From: Allobosea sp.
GTDB lineage: Bacteria; Pseudomonadota; Alphaproteobacteria; Rhizobiales; Beijerinckiaceae
Reading direction: 5' to 3'
Length of the DNA stretch: 64,000 bases
NCBI GenBank assembly: GCA_024231975.1
Contig: JAAEQB010000058.1
Location: 124,001 to 188,000, forward strand
In this document: one piece after another, positions 48,151 to 56,266 of the stretch
Layout: each line of letters opens with the position of its first letter
Position numbering within the stretch: the first letter of the stretch is position 1
Translations under genes and position numbers: made by a program
Notes under the pieces: generated by a model
What the model was told of the DNA's origin: nothing
The model's input: only the letters and a program-made list of their open reading frames with translations
The model's database searches: none

Positions 48151-49224
48151 ATGTCGACCATCATCACCCGCCGCACTCTTCTCGCCGGCGCCGCCGCGAG
48201 CTCAGCCCTGCCGCTGGTCGGCGCGCGCGCCCAGGCGCCGTTCGGCGTCGGCTTCGTCTATGTCGGCCCGATCGGCGACCATGGCTACACCTGGACCCAC
48301 GATCAGGGCCGCCTCGCTCTGGAGAAGGAATACGGCAACAAGATCAAGACCAGCTTCATCGAGAACGTCGCCGAGGGTCCGGATGCCGCTCGTGCCATCC
48401 GCCAGCTGGCCCAGGCCGGCAATCAGCTCATCTTCACCACCTCGTTCGGCTTCATGAACCCGACGATCCAGGTCGCCAAGCAGTTCCCGAAGATCTTCTT
48501 CGAGCACGCCACCGGCTATCAGCGCGCCGAGAACGTCGCGACCTACAATGCCCGCTTCTATGAGGGCCGGGCTGCGATCGGCACCATCGCCGGGCACATG
48601 TCGAAGACCGGCCAGGCCGGCTATGTCGCCTCCTTCCCGATCCCGGAGGTGGTGATGGGCATCAACGCCTTCCATCTCGCGGCGAAGAAGGTGAACCCGA
48701 ACTTCAAGACCAAGGTGATCTGGTGCTCGACCTGGTACGACCCGGCCAAGGAGGCCGATGCGGCCAAGGCGCTGATCGACCAGGGCGCCGACATGATCAC
48801 CCAGCACACCGATTCCGCCGCCCCGTTGCAGGCGGCCGAGCAGCGCGGCGTCTTCGCCTTCGGCCAGGCCTCGGACATGAAGGCCTTCGCGCCCAAGGCG
48901 CATCTCTCGGCGATCGTCGACGACTGGTCGGGCTACTACATCAAGCGCGTCAAGGAGGCGATGGACGGAACCTGGAAGACCGGCGACGTCTGGCACGGCC
49001 TCAAGGAAGGCATGGTCAAGCTCGCGCCCTATAACGACGCCGTCACGCCGGCGGCGCGCGCCGCGGCGGACGAAGTGCAGAAGGGCATCGCGGCCGGCAC
49101 GCTCCACCCCTTCACCGGCGAGCTCAAGGACCAGAAGGGCACGCTGCGCCTCAAGGCCGGCGAGACGGCTTCGGACGAGATGCTCTCGAAGATGGACTGG
49201 TACGTCGACGGCGTGCAGGCCTGA
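48151..49224 (+). CDS. BMP family ABC transporter substrate-binding protein (Tat signal)
   Basis: A 357-residue periplasmic purine nucleoside-type binding protein (PnrA/BMP family). The N-terminus TIITRRTLLAGAAASSALPLVG has a twin-arginine pair (7-8) without a lipobox Cys, so Tat export as a free protein is predicted, unlike the lipoprotein BMP proteins of Gram-positives. Motifs: FVYVGPIGDHGYTWTHDQG (~38-56), TSFGFMNPTIQVAKQFP, EHATGY and QHTDSAAPLQAAEQRG. With xdhABC upstream, a purine base or nucleoside ligand is likely but unproved. Confidence 0.92.
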   Translation: MSTIITRRTLLAGAAASSALPLVGARAQAPFGVGFVYVGPIGDHGYTWTHDQGRLALEKEYGNKIKTSFIENVAEGPDAARAIRQLAQAGNQLIFTTSFGFMNPTIQVAKQFPKIFFEHATGYQRAENVATYNARFYEGRAAIGTIAGHMSKTGQAGYVASFPIPEVVMGINAFHLAAKKVNPNFKTKVIWCSTWYDPAKEADAAKALIDQGADMITQHTDSAAPLQAAEQRGVFAFGQASDMKAFAPKAHLSAIVDDWSGYYIKRVKEAMDGTWKTGDVWHGLKEGMVKLAPYNDAVTPAARAAADEVQKGIAAGTLHPFTGELKDQKGTLRLKAGETASDEMLSKMDWYVDGVQA

Positions 49225-49242
49225 CCTCGACGACCGAGGAAG

Positions 49243-49350
49243 CGTCATGCTCGGGCTCGTCCCGAGCATCTCTTGCCGGAGGAGGCGCCGTACAGCGCCT
49301 TCTCGTCATGAGATTCTCGGGTCTACGCTTCGCTACGCCCGAGAATGACG
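49243..49350. repeat. Intergenic palindromic repeat, copy 3 (same subtype as 2444)
   Basis: A 108-bp element beginning CGTCATGCTCGGG and ending CCCGAGAATGACG, the same ends as the copy at 2444-2548. Inner blocks GAGCATCTC, TCGTCATGAGATTCTCGGGTCT and CGCTTCGCT are shared, with differences in the middle. It separates the purine importer from the LIV-type operon. Confidence 0.8.
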
Positions 49351-49387
49351 CCCTTCCCCACGCAAGAAAATTCCCCACGAGAACCCC

Positions 49388-49416
49388 TTGCAGATATTTT
49401 AAGCTTGAAACAATAT
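49388..49416 (+). promoter_or_regulatory. Candidate promoter of the LIV-type operon
   Basis: TTGCAG (49388-49393), a 17-base spacer that is very AT-rich, and CAATAT (49411-49416) fit a sigma70-type -35/-10 pair. The following binding-protein gene starts 78 bases downstream. It is one of the most AT-rich spots in this stretch. Confidence 0.5.
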
Positions 49417-49493
49417 GGCTGCCGACGCCGCATGGACGGGATGGGGAACCCCGCCGGCGGTCGCATCTGCCACGTCCCGGGAGGACATCGGAC

Positions 49494-50663
49494 ATGACGC
49501 TCAAATTCACCCTGTCGCTCGGCGCCGGCGTGCTCGCACTCGGGCTCGCCACCGCCCAGGCGCAGGAGCCCTTGAAGATCGGCGTGGTCAGCGTGCTGAC
49601 CGGGCCTGCCGCCTCGCTCGGCCAGCAGGTCCGCGACGGCTTCCAGCTCGCGGTCGACCAGAACGGCGGCAAGCTCGGCGGCGTGCCGGTGCAGATCACC
49701 GTAATCGACGACGAGCTGAAGCCCGACGTCGCCGTCGGCAAGGTCCGCAGCTTCGTCGAGGGCGGCAAGGTCGACTTCGTCGTCGGCCCGGTGTTCTCGA
49801 ACATCCTCGGCGCGATCGCCAAGCCGGTGCTCGATTCCGGCGCGATCCTGATCAGCCCGAATGCCGGCCCCTCGACCATGGCCGGCAAGGCCTGCCACCA
49901 GAACTTCTTCGTGACCTCGTACCAGAACGACCAGGTCCACGAGGTGCTCGGCAAGTACGCGCAGGACCAGAACTACAAGAAGGCCTACATCATCGCGCCG
50001 AACTACCAGGCGGGTAAGGACTCGCTCGCGGGCTTCAAGCGCTACTTCAAGGGCGAGGTCCTCGACGAGGTCTATGTCCCGCTGAACGCGCTCGACTTCT
50101 CGGCCGAGCTCGCCAAGATCGCCTCGGCCAAGCCGGACGTGGTCTTCGCCTTCCTGCCTGGCGGCCTCGGCGTCAATTTCGTCAAGCAGTGGTCGCAGGC
50201 CGGCCTGACCGGCAAGGTGCCCTTCCTTTCCGCCTTCACGGTCGACGAGTCGACCCTGCCGGCGCAGCAGGACGCGGCGGTCGGCATGTTCGGCGGCATG
50301 ACCTGGGCGCCGAACATGGACAACCCGCAGACGAAGAAGTTCGTCTCGGCCTATGAAGCCGCCTACAAGATCGTGCCCGGCTCCTATGCCCAGCAGGCCT
50401 TCGACGCAGCGCTGCTCATCGACTCGGCGGTCAAGGCCGCCGGTGGCACCGCCGACAAGGACAAGCTGCGCGCCGCGATCAAGAAGGCCGACTTCACCTC
50501 GCTGCGCGGCAAGTTCAAGTTCAACACCAATGGCTATCCGATCCAGGACTTCTACCTGGTCAAGGTCGCCAAGCGGGCAGACGGCAAGTTCCAGACCGAG
50601 ATCGCCCAGAAGGTGTTCGAGGACTATGCCGACCCGCATGCGAAGGATTGCGCGCTGAAGTGA
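49494..50663 (+). CDS. LIV-type ABC transporter substrate-binding protein
   Basis: A 389-residue periplasmic binding protein of the branched-chain amino acid family. GGGAGG is located before the ATG; the in-frame extension upstream crosses the repeat and is not coding. Signal peptide to about residue 24 (LATAQAQ). Motifs: PLKIGVVSVLTGPAASLGQQ, VVGPVFSNILGAIAKPVL, ISPNAGPSTMAGKACHQNFF and ITAPNYQAGKDSL-like segment IIAPNYQAGKD. The binding site differs from true LivJ, and similar proteins carry aromatic acids, amides or urea; ligand unknown. It opens a liv-type operon, with a palindromic repeat before the permease genes. Confidence 0.9.
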   Translation: MTLKFTLSLGAGVLALGLATAQAQEPLKIGVVSVLTGPAASLGQQVRDGFQLAVDQNGGKLGGVPVQITVIDDELKPDVAVGKVRSFVEGGKVDFVVGPVFSNILGAIAKPVLDSGAILISPNAGPSTMAGKACHQNFFVTSYQNDQVHEVLGKYAQDQNYKKAYIIAPNYQAGKDSLAGFKRYFKGEVLDEVYVPLNALDFSAELAKIASAKPDVVFAFLPGGLGVNFVKQWSQAGLTGKVPFLSAFTVDESTLPAQQDAAVGMFGGMTWAPNMDNPQTKKFVSAYEAAYKIVPGSYAQQAFDAALLIDSAVKAAGGTADKDKLRAAIKKADFTSLRGKFKFNTNGYPIQDFYLVKVAKRADGKFQTEIAQKVFEDYADPHAKDCALK

Positions 50664-50692
50664 CAGCGACGTCCTTCACCGCGACCTGAATG

Positions 50693-50792
50693 GTCATCCC
50701 GGGCGGGCTTAAGCCCGACCCGGGATCCATGCCAGACCGATCGATGTTCAGGCATGGATCCCGGCTTTCCGCTCCGCTGCGGCCGGGATGAC
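50693..50792. repeat. Intergenic palindromic repeat, copy 4
   Basis: A 100-bp element. Outer arms GTCATCCCGG / CCGGGATGAC pair perfectly, and an inner pair CGGGATCCATGCC / GGCATGGATCCCG of 13 bases is perfect. It lies between the binding-protein and permease genes of the LIV-type operon, as the GC-rich hairpins do in the oligopeptide operon. Confidence 0.8.
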
Positions 50793-50828
50793 GGCATCTG
50801 TTGTTCTCAAGCCGAGTTGCGCAAGCGC

Positions 50829-51755
50829 ATGACCACCGGCCTCCTCATCGTCCAGATCCTGAACGGGCTGCAGTTCGGCATCCTGCTGTTCCTGGTGGCG
50901 GCAGGGCTGACGCTGGTCTTCGGCGTGATGGACTTCATCAACCTGGCGCATGGCGTGCAGTATATGCTCGGCGCCTATCTCGCCGTGACCTTCGTCGCAC
51001 TGACCGGCTCCTTCGTGCTCGGGCTGGTGCTGGCGCTGGCGGCAGCGCTGGTCTTCGGCCTCGCGCTCGAATTCCTGGTTTTCCGCCATCTCTATGAGCG
51101 CGACCATCTCGACCAGGTGCTGGCGACCTTCGGGCTGATCCTGCTGCTCAACCAAGGCGTCAAGATGGTCTGGGGCGCCGCTCCCCTTTCCGTGCCGCTG
51201 CCGGCATTCCTGACCGGCAATGTCGCGCTGATGGACGGCATCCTCTATCCGACCTATCGCTTCGCCCTGATCGGCTCGGGGCTGGCGGTCGGCGCCCTGC
51301 TCTGGTTCATCGTCGAGAAGACCCGCACCGGCATGCTGCTGCGCGCCGGCGCCTCGAATGCGCCGATGGTCTCGGCGCTCGGTGTCGACATCCGCAAGCT
51401 GTTCATGATCGTCTTCGCCTTCGGCACGATGCTGGCAGGCTTCGCCGGCGCGATGGCGGCGCCGATCCTCTCGGTCGAGCCCGGCATGGGCGACACCGTG
51501 CTGATCCTCGCCTTCGTCGTCATCGTCATCGGCGGCATCGGCTCGATCCGCGGCGCCTTTGTGGCGGCGCTGATCGTCGGCCTGGTCGATACGCTCGGCC
51601 GCTCCTTCATGAACGACCTGCTCAGGCTGTTCATGAGCGCGCCCTCGGCGCGGGCGACCGGCGCGGCCCTGTCCTCGATGCTGATCTACCTGCTGATGGC
51701 AGTGGTGCTGTTCGTGCGGCCGGAAGGCCTGCTGCCGGCGCGGGGGCGGACATGA
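50829..51755 (+). CDS. livH: LIV-type ABC transporter permease LivH
   Basis: A 308-residue permease. The opening ILNGLQFGILLFLVAAGLTLVFGVMDFINLAHG (about 9-41; key parts NGLQFG and GVMDFINLAHG) is the LivH hallmark. About eight helices follow, with the conserved RAGASNAPMVSALGVDI loop contacting the ATPase. The ATG lies a few codons after the palindromic repeat and lacks a strong ribosome site. It overlaps livM by ATGA. Confidence 0.93.
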   Translation: MTTGLLIVQILNGLQFGILLFLVAAGLTLVFGVMDFINLAHGVQYMLGAYLAVTFVALTGSFVLGLVLALAAALVFGLALEFLVFRHLYERDHLDQVLATFGLILLLNQGVKMVWGAAPLSVPLPAFLTGNVALMDGILYPTYRFALIGSGLAVGALLWFIVEKTRTGMLLRAGASNAPMVSALGVDIRKLFMIVFAFGTMLAGFAGAMAAPILSVEPGMGDTVLILAFVVIVIGGIGSIRGAFVAALIVGLVDTLGRSFMNDLLRLFMSAPSARATGAALSSMLIYLLMAVVLFVRPEGLLPARGRT

Positions 51756-52744
51756 CCTCGGCCGCGACAACGGCCGAGGTCACCAGCGTCGCGCCGCCGC
51801 GCGAGCGCGCCAAGGTGGTGCTGCCAGCCATCCTGTTCCTGCTGCTCGCGCTGGCGCCGCTCGCCGTCACCATCGGTATGCCGGCCGGCTGGCTCGCTCT
51901 GCTGACGCGGGCGCTGATCTTCGCCATCGCCGCGCTCTCGCTCGACCTCATCCTCGGCGTCGGCGGGCTCGTTTCCTTCGGCCATGCCGCCTTCCTCGGC
52001 ATCGGTGCCTATGTCACCGGCATCATGATCACCGAGGGCAAGAGCGAGGCGCTCGTCATCCTGCCCGTGATCCTCGGCGTCTGTGCGCTGTTCGGCGCGA
52101 TCACCGGGGCGGTCTGCCTGCGCACACGCGGCGTCGCCTTCATCATGATCACGCTCGCCTTCGGCCAGATGGTCTATTTCCTGGCGCAGGCGCTCTCGAC
52201 CTATGGCGGCGATGACGGGCTGACGCTCTACGAGAAGAGCTCCATCCTCGGCTTCAACCCGTTCGCGAACCGGACCTCATTCTATTACAGCGTGCTGATC
52301 GCGCTCGCCGGCGCCTATCTGCTGGTGCGCGGCCTCGTCGCCTCGCGCTTCGGCCGGGTGCTCAGGGCGGCACGGGAGAACCCGGTCCGGGTCAGCGTCA
52401 CCGGCTTCGACGTCACCCGCGTGCGCCTCATCGCCTATGTGATCAGCGGCATGCTGGCGGGCTTGTCCGGCTTCTTCCTCGCCAACCACACCGAATTCGT
52501 CAGCCCGGCCTTCATGTCCTGGCAGCGCTCGGGCGAACTGATCTTCATGGCGGTGCTCGGCGGCGTCGGCTCGCTGCACGGCGCGATCATCGGCGCGATC
52601 GCCTATCTGATCGCAGAGGATGCCCTCTCGCATCTGACCGAGCATTGGCGCGTGATCTTCGGGCCGATGATCATCCTGTTCGTGCTGTTCACCCGCGGCG
52701 GTATCGTCGGGATGCTGCGCAAGCTGGGCGGGCGTCATGGCTGA
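51752..52744 (+). CDS. livM: LIV-type ABC transporter permease LivM
   Basis: A 330-residue second permease. LSLDLILGVGGLVSFGHAAFLGIGAYVTG (key parts LGVGGLVSFGHAAF, about 66-79) is characteristic of LivM. The docking loop is RAARENPVRVSVTGFDV. It starts with ATG at 51752 in the livH stop and its own stop overlaps the livG start by eight bases. Confidence 0.93.
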   Translation: MTSAATTAEVTSVAPPRERAKVVLPAILFLLLALAPLAVTIGMPAGWLALLTRALIFAIAALSLDLILGVGGLVSFGHAAFLGIGAYVTGIMITEGKSEALVILPVILGVCALFGAITGAVCLRTRGVAFIMITLAFGQMVYFLAQALSTYGGDDGLTLYEKSSILGFNPFANRTSFYYSVLIALAGAYLLVRGLVASRFGRVLRAARENPVRVSVTGFDVTRVRLIAYVISGMLAGLSGFFLANHTEFVSPAFMSWQRSGELIFMAVLGGVGSLHGAIIGAIAYLIAEDALSHLTEHWRVIFGPMIILFVLFTRGGIVGMLRKLGGRHG

Positions 52745-53486
52745 GCCGGTCCTCGTTCTCGACGGCGTGCGCAAGTCGTTCGGCGCACTGAAGGTTACCG
52801 ACGGCGTCAGCCTTGCCGTCGCCCCCGGCGAACTTCATGCGCTGATCGGCCCGAACGGCGCCGGCAAGACGACGCTGGTCCACCAGATCTCCGGCATGCT
52901 GACGCCGGACGACGGCACGATCCGCTTCCGCGGCCAGGACGTCACCGCCTTCAACGCCGAGAAGCGCGCCCGCCACGGTCTGGCGCGGACCTTCCAGATC
53001 ACCTCGACCATCGCCTCGCTCTCGGCGCTGGAGAACGTCGCGCTCGGCGTGCAGGCCAAGGCGAGCCATCCGCTCTCCTTCTTCCGCAACGCCGCCGGCG
53101 ACGAGCGCCTGAACCGCCCTGCCCGCGCCGCGCTGGACGCGGTCGGCCTGTCGGAGCGCGCCCATGTCCCGGCCGGCAGCCTGTCGCATGGCGAGAAGCG
53201 GGCGCTGGAGATCGCCATGGCGCTGGCGCTGGAGCCGGCGGCGATCCTGCTCGACGAGCCGCTTGCCGGCGTCGGCAAGGAAGAGGGCGAGCGCCTGATT
53301 GCGCTGCTCAAGAGCCTGAAGGGGCGTTACGCCATGCTGCTGGTCGAGCACGACATGGAGGCGGTGTTCGCGCTTGCCGACACGGTCAGCGTGCTGGTCT
53401 ATGGCCGCGTCATCGCCTCGGGTGATCCAGCTGTCGTCAGGGCCGATCCGGCCGTGCGCGAAGCCTATCTCGGCGAGGAGGGCTAG
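52737..53486 (+). CDS. livG: LIV-type ABC transporter ATP-binding protein LivG
   Basis: A 249-residue ATPase. Walker A GPNGAGKTT (~38-46), Q-loop region LARTFQITSTIASL, signature LSHGEKRALEIA, Walker B ILLDEPLAGV and switch VEHDMEAVF are present. The signature SHGEK is the LivG type. The C-terminus AYLGEEG is the usual LivG end. It is followed after three bases by the second ATPase. Confidence 0.94.
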   Translation: MAEPVLVLDGVRKSFGALKVTDGVSLAVAPGELHALIGPNGAGKTTLVHQISGMLTPDDGTIRFRGQDVTAFNAEKRARHGLARTFQITSTIASLSALENVALGVQAKASHPLSFFRNAAGDERLNRPARAALDAVGLSERAHVPAGSLSHGEKRALEIAMALALEPAAILLDEPLAGVGKEEGERLIALLKSLKGRYAMLLVEHDMEAVFALADTVSVLVYGRVIASGDPAVVRADPAVREAYLGEEG

Positions 53487-53489
53487 CCC

Positions 53490-54188
53490 GTGCTCACCGT
53501 CGAAAACCTCGATGCCGGCTATGGCGAGGCGCAGATCCTGTTCGGCGTCGATCTTGCGGTCGGGGCCGGCGAGGTCGTGACCCTGCTCGGCCGCAACGGC
53601 ATGGGCAAGACCACGACGGTGCGCGCCGTCATGGGCCTGATCCGACCCCGCGCCGGCCGCGTCAGCTTCGGCGGCGTCGACCTCACCGGCAGCGCACCGT
53701 TCCGCTTGGCGCAGGCCGGCATCGGGTTGGTGCCGGAGGGACGCCAAGTGTTCCCAACGCTCTCGGTCGAGGAGAATCTGATCGCCACTGCCGCGAGCCG
53801 CTTTGGCAAGGCGCGTTGGACGCTTGAGCGCGTCTACGCCTTCCTGCCGCGCCTCAGGGAGCGCAAGGCCAATCGCGGCAACCAGCTCTCCGGCGGCGAG
53901 CAGCAGATGCTGGCGATCGGCCGCGCGCTGATGACCAATCCCAAGCTTGTCATCCTCGACGAGGCCACCGAAGGGCTGGCGCCGATCATCCGGCAGGAGA
54001 TCTGGACCTGCCTCGCGGCGCTGAAGGCCGAGGGCGAGTCGATCCTGGTGATCGACAAGAACGTCGACGCGCTCGCCAGGATCGCCGACCGGCATGTCGT
54101 GCTGGAGAAGGGCCGCGTCGCCTGGCGCGGCAGCAGCGACGACCTGCGCAGCGACAGCGCGGTCAAGGACCGCTTCCTGCATCTTTGA
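53490..54188 (+). CDS. livF: LIV-type ABC transporter ATP-binding protein LivF
   Basis: A 232-residue ATPase. The start is a GTG, three bases after the livG stop, with GAGGAGGG before it. Walker A GRNGMGKTT (~36-44), VPEGRQVFPTLSVEENL, signature LSGGEQQMLAIGRAL, Walker B VILDEATEGLAP, with DEATEG where most have DEPSEG. The LivF family pattern is complete. The cupin gene follows 15 bases downstream. Confidence 0.94.
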   Translation: MLTVENLDAGYGEAQILFGVDLAVGAGEVVTLLGRNGMGKTTTVRAVMGLIRPRAGRVSFGGVDLTGSAPFRLAQAGIGLVPEGRQVFPTLSVEENLIATAASRFGKARWTLERVYAFLPRLRERKANRGNQLSGGEQQMLAIGRALMTNPKLVILDEATEGLAPIIRQEIWTCLAALKAEGESILVIDKNVDALARIADRHVVLEKGRVAWRGSSDDLRSDSAVKDRFLHL

Positions 54189-54203
54189 AGAAGGAGACCG
54201 AGG

Positions 54204-54662
54204 ATGAAACCGCTCACAGCCGGCGTGACCAAGGCCAATGAGGGGATCGACGCGATCTCCTGGAACATCCTCGGCCAGACCTATGTGCCGAAGATGCTGA
54301 GCGAGGACAGCTTCGCCTGGCACGCCACCTTCCCGCCCGGCACCTTCGTGCCGCCGCATATCCACCCGACGCAGGACGAGTTCGTCTACATGCTCGAGGG
54401 CCGGCTCGACCTCGTGCTCGACGGCCAGGAATCGCATGCCCTGCCCGGCGACCTGATCAAGCTGCCGCGCAACATCCCGCACGGCCTGTTCAACAAGAGC
54501 GATGCTCCGGTGAAGTGCCTGTTCTGGGTCGCGCCCACGGGACGGCTCTACGACCTGTTCTGGGCGATCCATTCGATGAAGGAGCAGAATCCGGCCGAGG
54601 TCGTCGCCCTGTCGGCGCGCTACGAGATCGACTTCCTGCCGCCTCCGCCCGACGGCGCCTGA
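54204..54662 (+). CDS. Cupin domain-containing protein
   Basis: A 152-residue single-domain cupin. Metal-ligand motif 1 is PPHIHPTQDEFVYMLEG (His52, His54, Glu59) and motif 2 gives His93 in RNIPHGLF, a full set for Fe or Mn. The ribosome site GAAGGAGACCGAGG is strong. It closes the LIV-type operon, so it likely acts on the imported compound or controls its use. Families with this layout include dioxygenases, isomerases and plain sensors; the reaction cannot be chosen. Confidence 0.85.
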   Translation: MKPLTAGVTKANEGIDAISWNILGQTYVPKMLSEDSFAWHATFPPGTFVPPHIHPTQDEFVYMLEGRLDLVLDGQESHALPGDLIKLPRNIPHGLFNKSDAPVKCLFWVAPTGRLYDLFWAIHSMKEQNPAEVVALSARYEIDFLPPPPDGA

Positions 54663-54704
54663 GCAGTTAAGGTTAAGAAAGACTTACTGCTGCAACCGGC
54701 AGCA
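54663..54704 (+). terminator. Possible terminator after the LIV-type operon
   Basis: GCAGT(T)AAG pairs with CTTACTGC (54663-54690), and TGCTGC / GGCAGCA (54688-54704) forms an overlapping alternative stem. The two are mutually exclusive, which could also allow switching. No T tract follows. Confidence 0.35.
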
Positions 54705-54749
54705 TTAGCGGGCATGGTTTCAACCTGAGCTAGAACAGGTGTCTAGACC

Positions 54750-55130
54750 ATGTCCGCCGCGACCACTTTCCTTGAACGCCGCCGCTCAGTCCGCAACCGG
54801 ACCCTGATCGGCGGTAAGGCCATCTTCAACCAGCGCCAGTCGACGCTGGACTGCACGGTCAGGAATCTGTCGGAGGACGGCGCATTGCTGGTATTCTCGA
54901 ACAGCGCTGTTCTGCCCGAACTGTTCGAGCTCTATTTTCCGCTTAAGCGCGAGAGCCGGATGGTGCGCAGCCGCTGGCGTGATGCCGAGCGTATCGGCGT
55001 CTCCTTCGCCGCCGCCACAAGGCAGGACGAGGCACCGATCCCCCTCGACCTCGTGCGGCGTCTGCGTCAGCTCAAGCTGGAAAACACGGCGCTGAAGGCA
55101 CGCATCGTCGAGCTGACGGAAGGCGCCTGA
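54750..55130 (+). CDS. PilZ domain protein
   Basis: A 126-residue protein with a PilZ fold, a cyclic di-GMP receptor domain. The RxxxR-type motif is ERRRSVRNRT (~9-18) and the second motif is DCTVRNLSEDGALL (~34-47; N-x-S-x-x-G). The C-terminal 35 residues (RRLRQLKLENTALKARIVEL) form a short coiled coil. A CTAGA/TCTAG dyad lies in the 20 bases before the ATG. Such small PilZ proteins in Hyphomicrobiales often have no known partner. Confidence 0.9.
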   Translation: MSAATTFLERRRSVRNRTLIGGKAIFNQRQSTLDCTVRNLSEDGALLVFSNSAVLPELFELYFPLKRESRMVRSRWRDAERIGVSFAAATRQDEAPIPLDLVRRLRQLKLENTALKARIVELTEGA

Positions 55131-55192
55131 TTTCCGGCTGAATTTCGCCGGCTTGCGCCGCCGACATCGCGCCCCGATTCGAGGGGATAGCG

Positions 55193-56173
55193 ATGCAACG
55201 ATTCTGGCTCGCCGCGGGCATTGTCGCCGCCGCTTTAGGCATCACCGCATTCGTTCAGAACACCGCGCTGCTGGCGCCGGCGGCGACGGAACGACCCGTG
55301 CTGCTGGCGCATCGCGGGCTGGCGCAGACCTATCCATCAAGCGGTGTCACCGACACGACCTGCACGGCGAGTCGTATCAACCCGCCGGAGCATCCCTATC
55401 TGGAGAATACGCTGGCCGCGATGGAGGCGGCTTTCGCGGCGGGAGCGGACATCGTCGAATTCGACGTCCACCCGACCACCGACGGCCAATTCGGCGTGAT
55501 CCATGACTGGACGCTGGACTGCCGCACCAACGGCACGGGCGTCACCCGCGAGAAGACACTGGCCGAGCTCAAGGCGCTCGACATCGGCCATGGCTATACG
55601 GCCGATGGCGGCAAGACCTACCCGTTCCGCGGCAAGGGCATCGGCCTGATGCCGTCGCTGGACGAGGTTCTGGCGCGCTTTCCCGACCGGCGCCTGCTGA
55701 TCAACGTCAAGAGCAACGATCCGCGCGAGGGCGAGGCTCTTGCCGATCGCCTGCTGAAGCTTCCTCCGGCGCAGCTTTCGCTGCTGATGGCCTATGGCGG
55801 CGATCGCCCGATAACGGTCCTGCGCGCGCGTATCCCGACCATGCGCACCATGTCCAAGGAGGCGGAGAAGCGCTGCCTGATCCACCATCTCGCGCTCGGC
55901 TGGGCCGGATTGACGCCCGAAGCCTGCGAACGGCAGCTGCTGCTGATCCCTTCCAACTACACCAGCTGGATCTGGGGCTGGCCGGCACGATTCACGAACC
56001 GCATGCGCGCCGCCGGCAGCGAGGTCATCGTCGCCGGCCCCTTGGTCGGTGGCGACGGCTCCGCCGGCATCGACCGAGCCGAGGATCTGGCTGCCCTCGC
56101 ACGGCCCCTCCCCGGCATCTGGACCAACCGCATCGACCGGATCGCGCCGCTGGTGCAGGTCGCGCGGCACTGA
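55193..56173 (+). CDS. Glycerophosphodiester phosphodiesterase, exported or membrane-anchored
   Basis: A 326-residue enzyme of the GDPD TIM-barrel family, hydrolysing glycerophosphodiesters to glycerol 3-phosphate and an alcohol. A hydrophobic N-terminus (about 5-30) may be a signal anchor. Active-site motifs: LLAHRG (His40, Arg41), EN at 72-73, IVEFDVHPTTDG (Glu89, Asp91, His93) and VIHDWTLDC (His104). Calcium ligands and the His pair of the family are complete. Ribosome site GAGGGG before the ATG. An insert of about 20 residues before the EN motif contains two Cys. Confidence 0.88.
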   Translation: MQRFWLAAGIVAAALGITAFVQNTALLAPAATERPVLLAHRGLAQTYPSSGVTDTTCTASRINPPEHPYLENTLAAMEAAFAAGADIVEFDVHPTTDGQFGVIHDWTLDCRTNGTGVTREKTLAELKALDIGHGYTADGGKTYPFRGKGIGLMPSLDEVLARFPDRRLLINVKSNDPREGEALADRLLKLPPAQLSLLMAYGGDRPITVLRARIPTMRTMSKEAEKRCLIHHLALGWAGLTPEACERQLLLIPSNYTSWIWGWPARFTNRMRAAGSEVIVAGPLVGGDGSAGIDRAEDLAALARPLPGIWTNRIDRIAPLVQVARH

Positions 56174-56266
56174 GACGGCGGGGAACGCGCCCGGCCCGGG
56201 TGGAATTAACTTGACGCTACGTGAGGATCGGAGGAAGGCCGAAGACACTGGCGACGGAGAGGCCCG

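Noticed and set aside
52689..54572. 627-residue minus-strand open frame opposite livG, livF and the cupin gene
   Set aside because: It spans three real genes on the other strand and has shadow-type composition.
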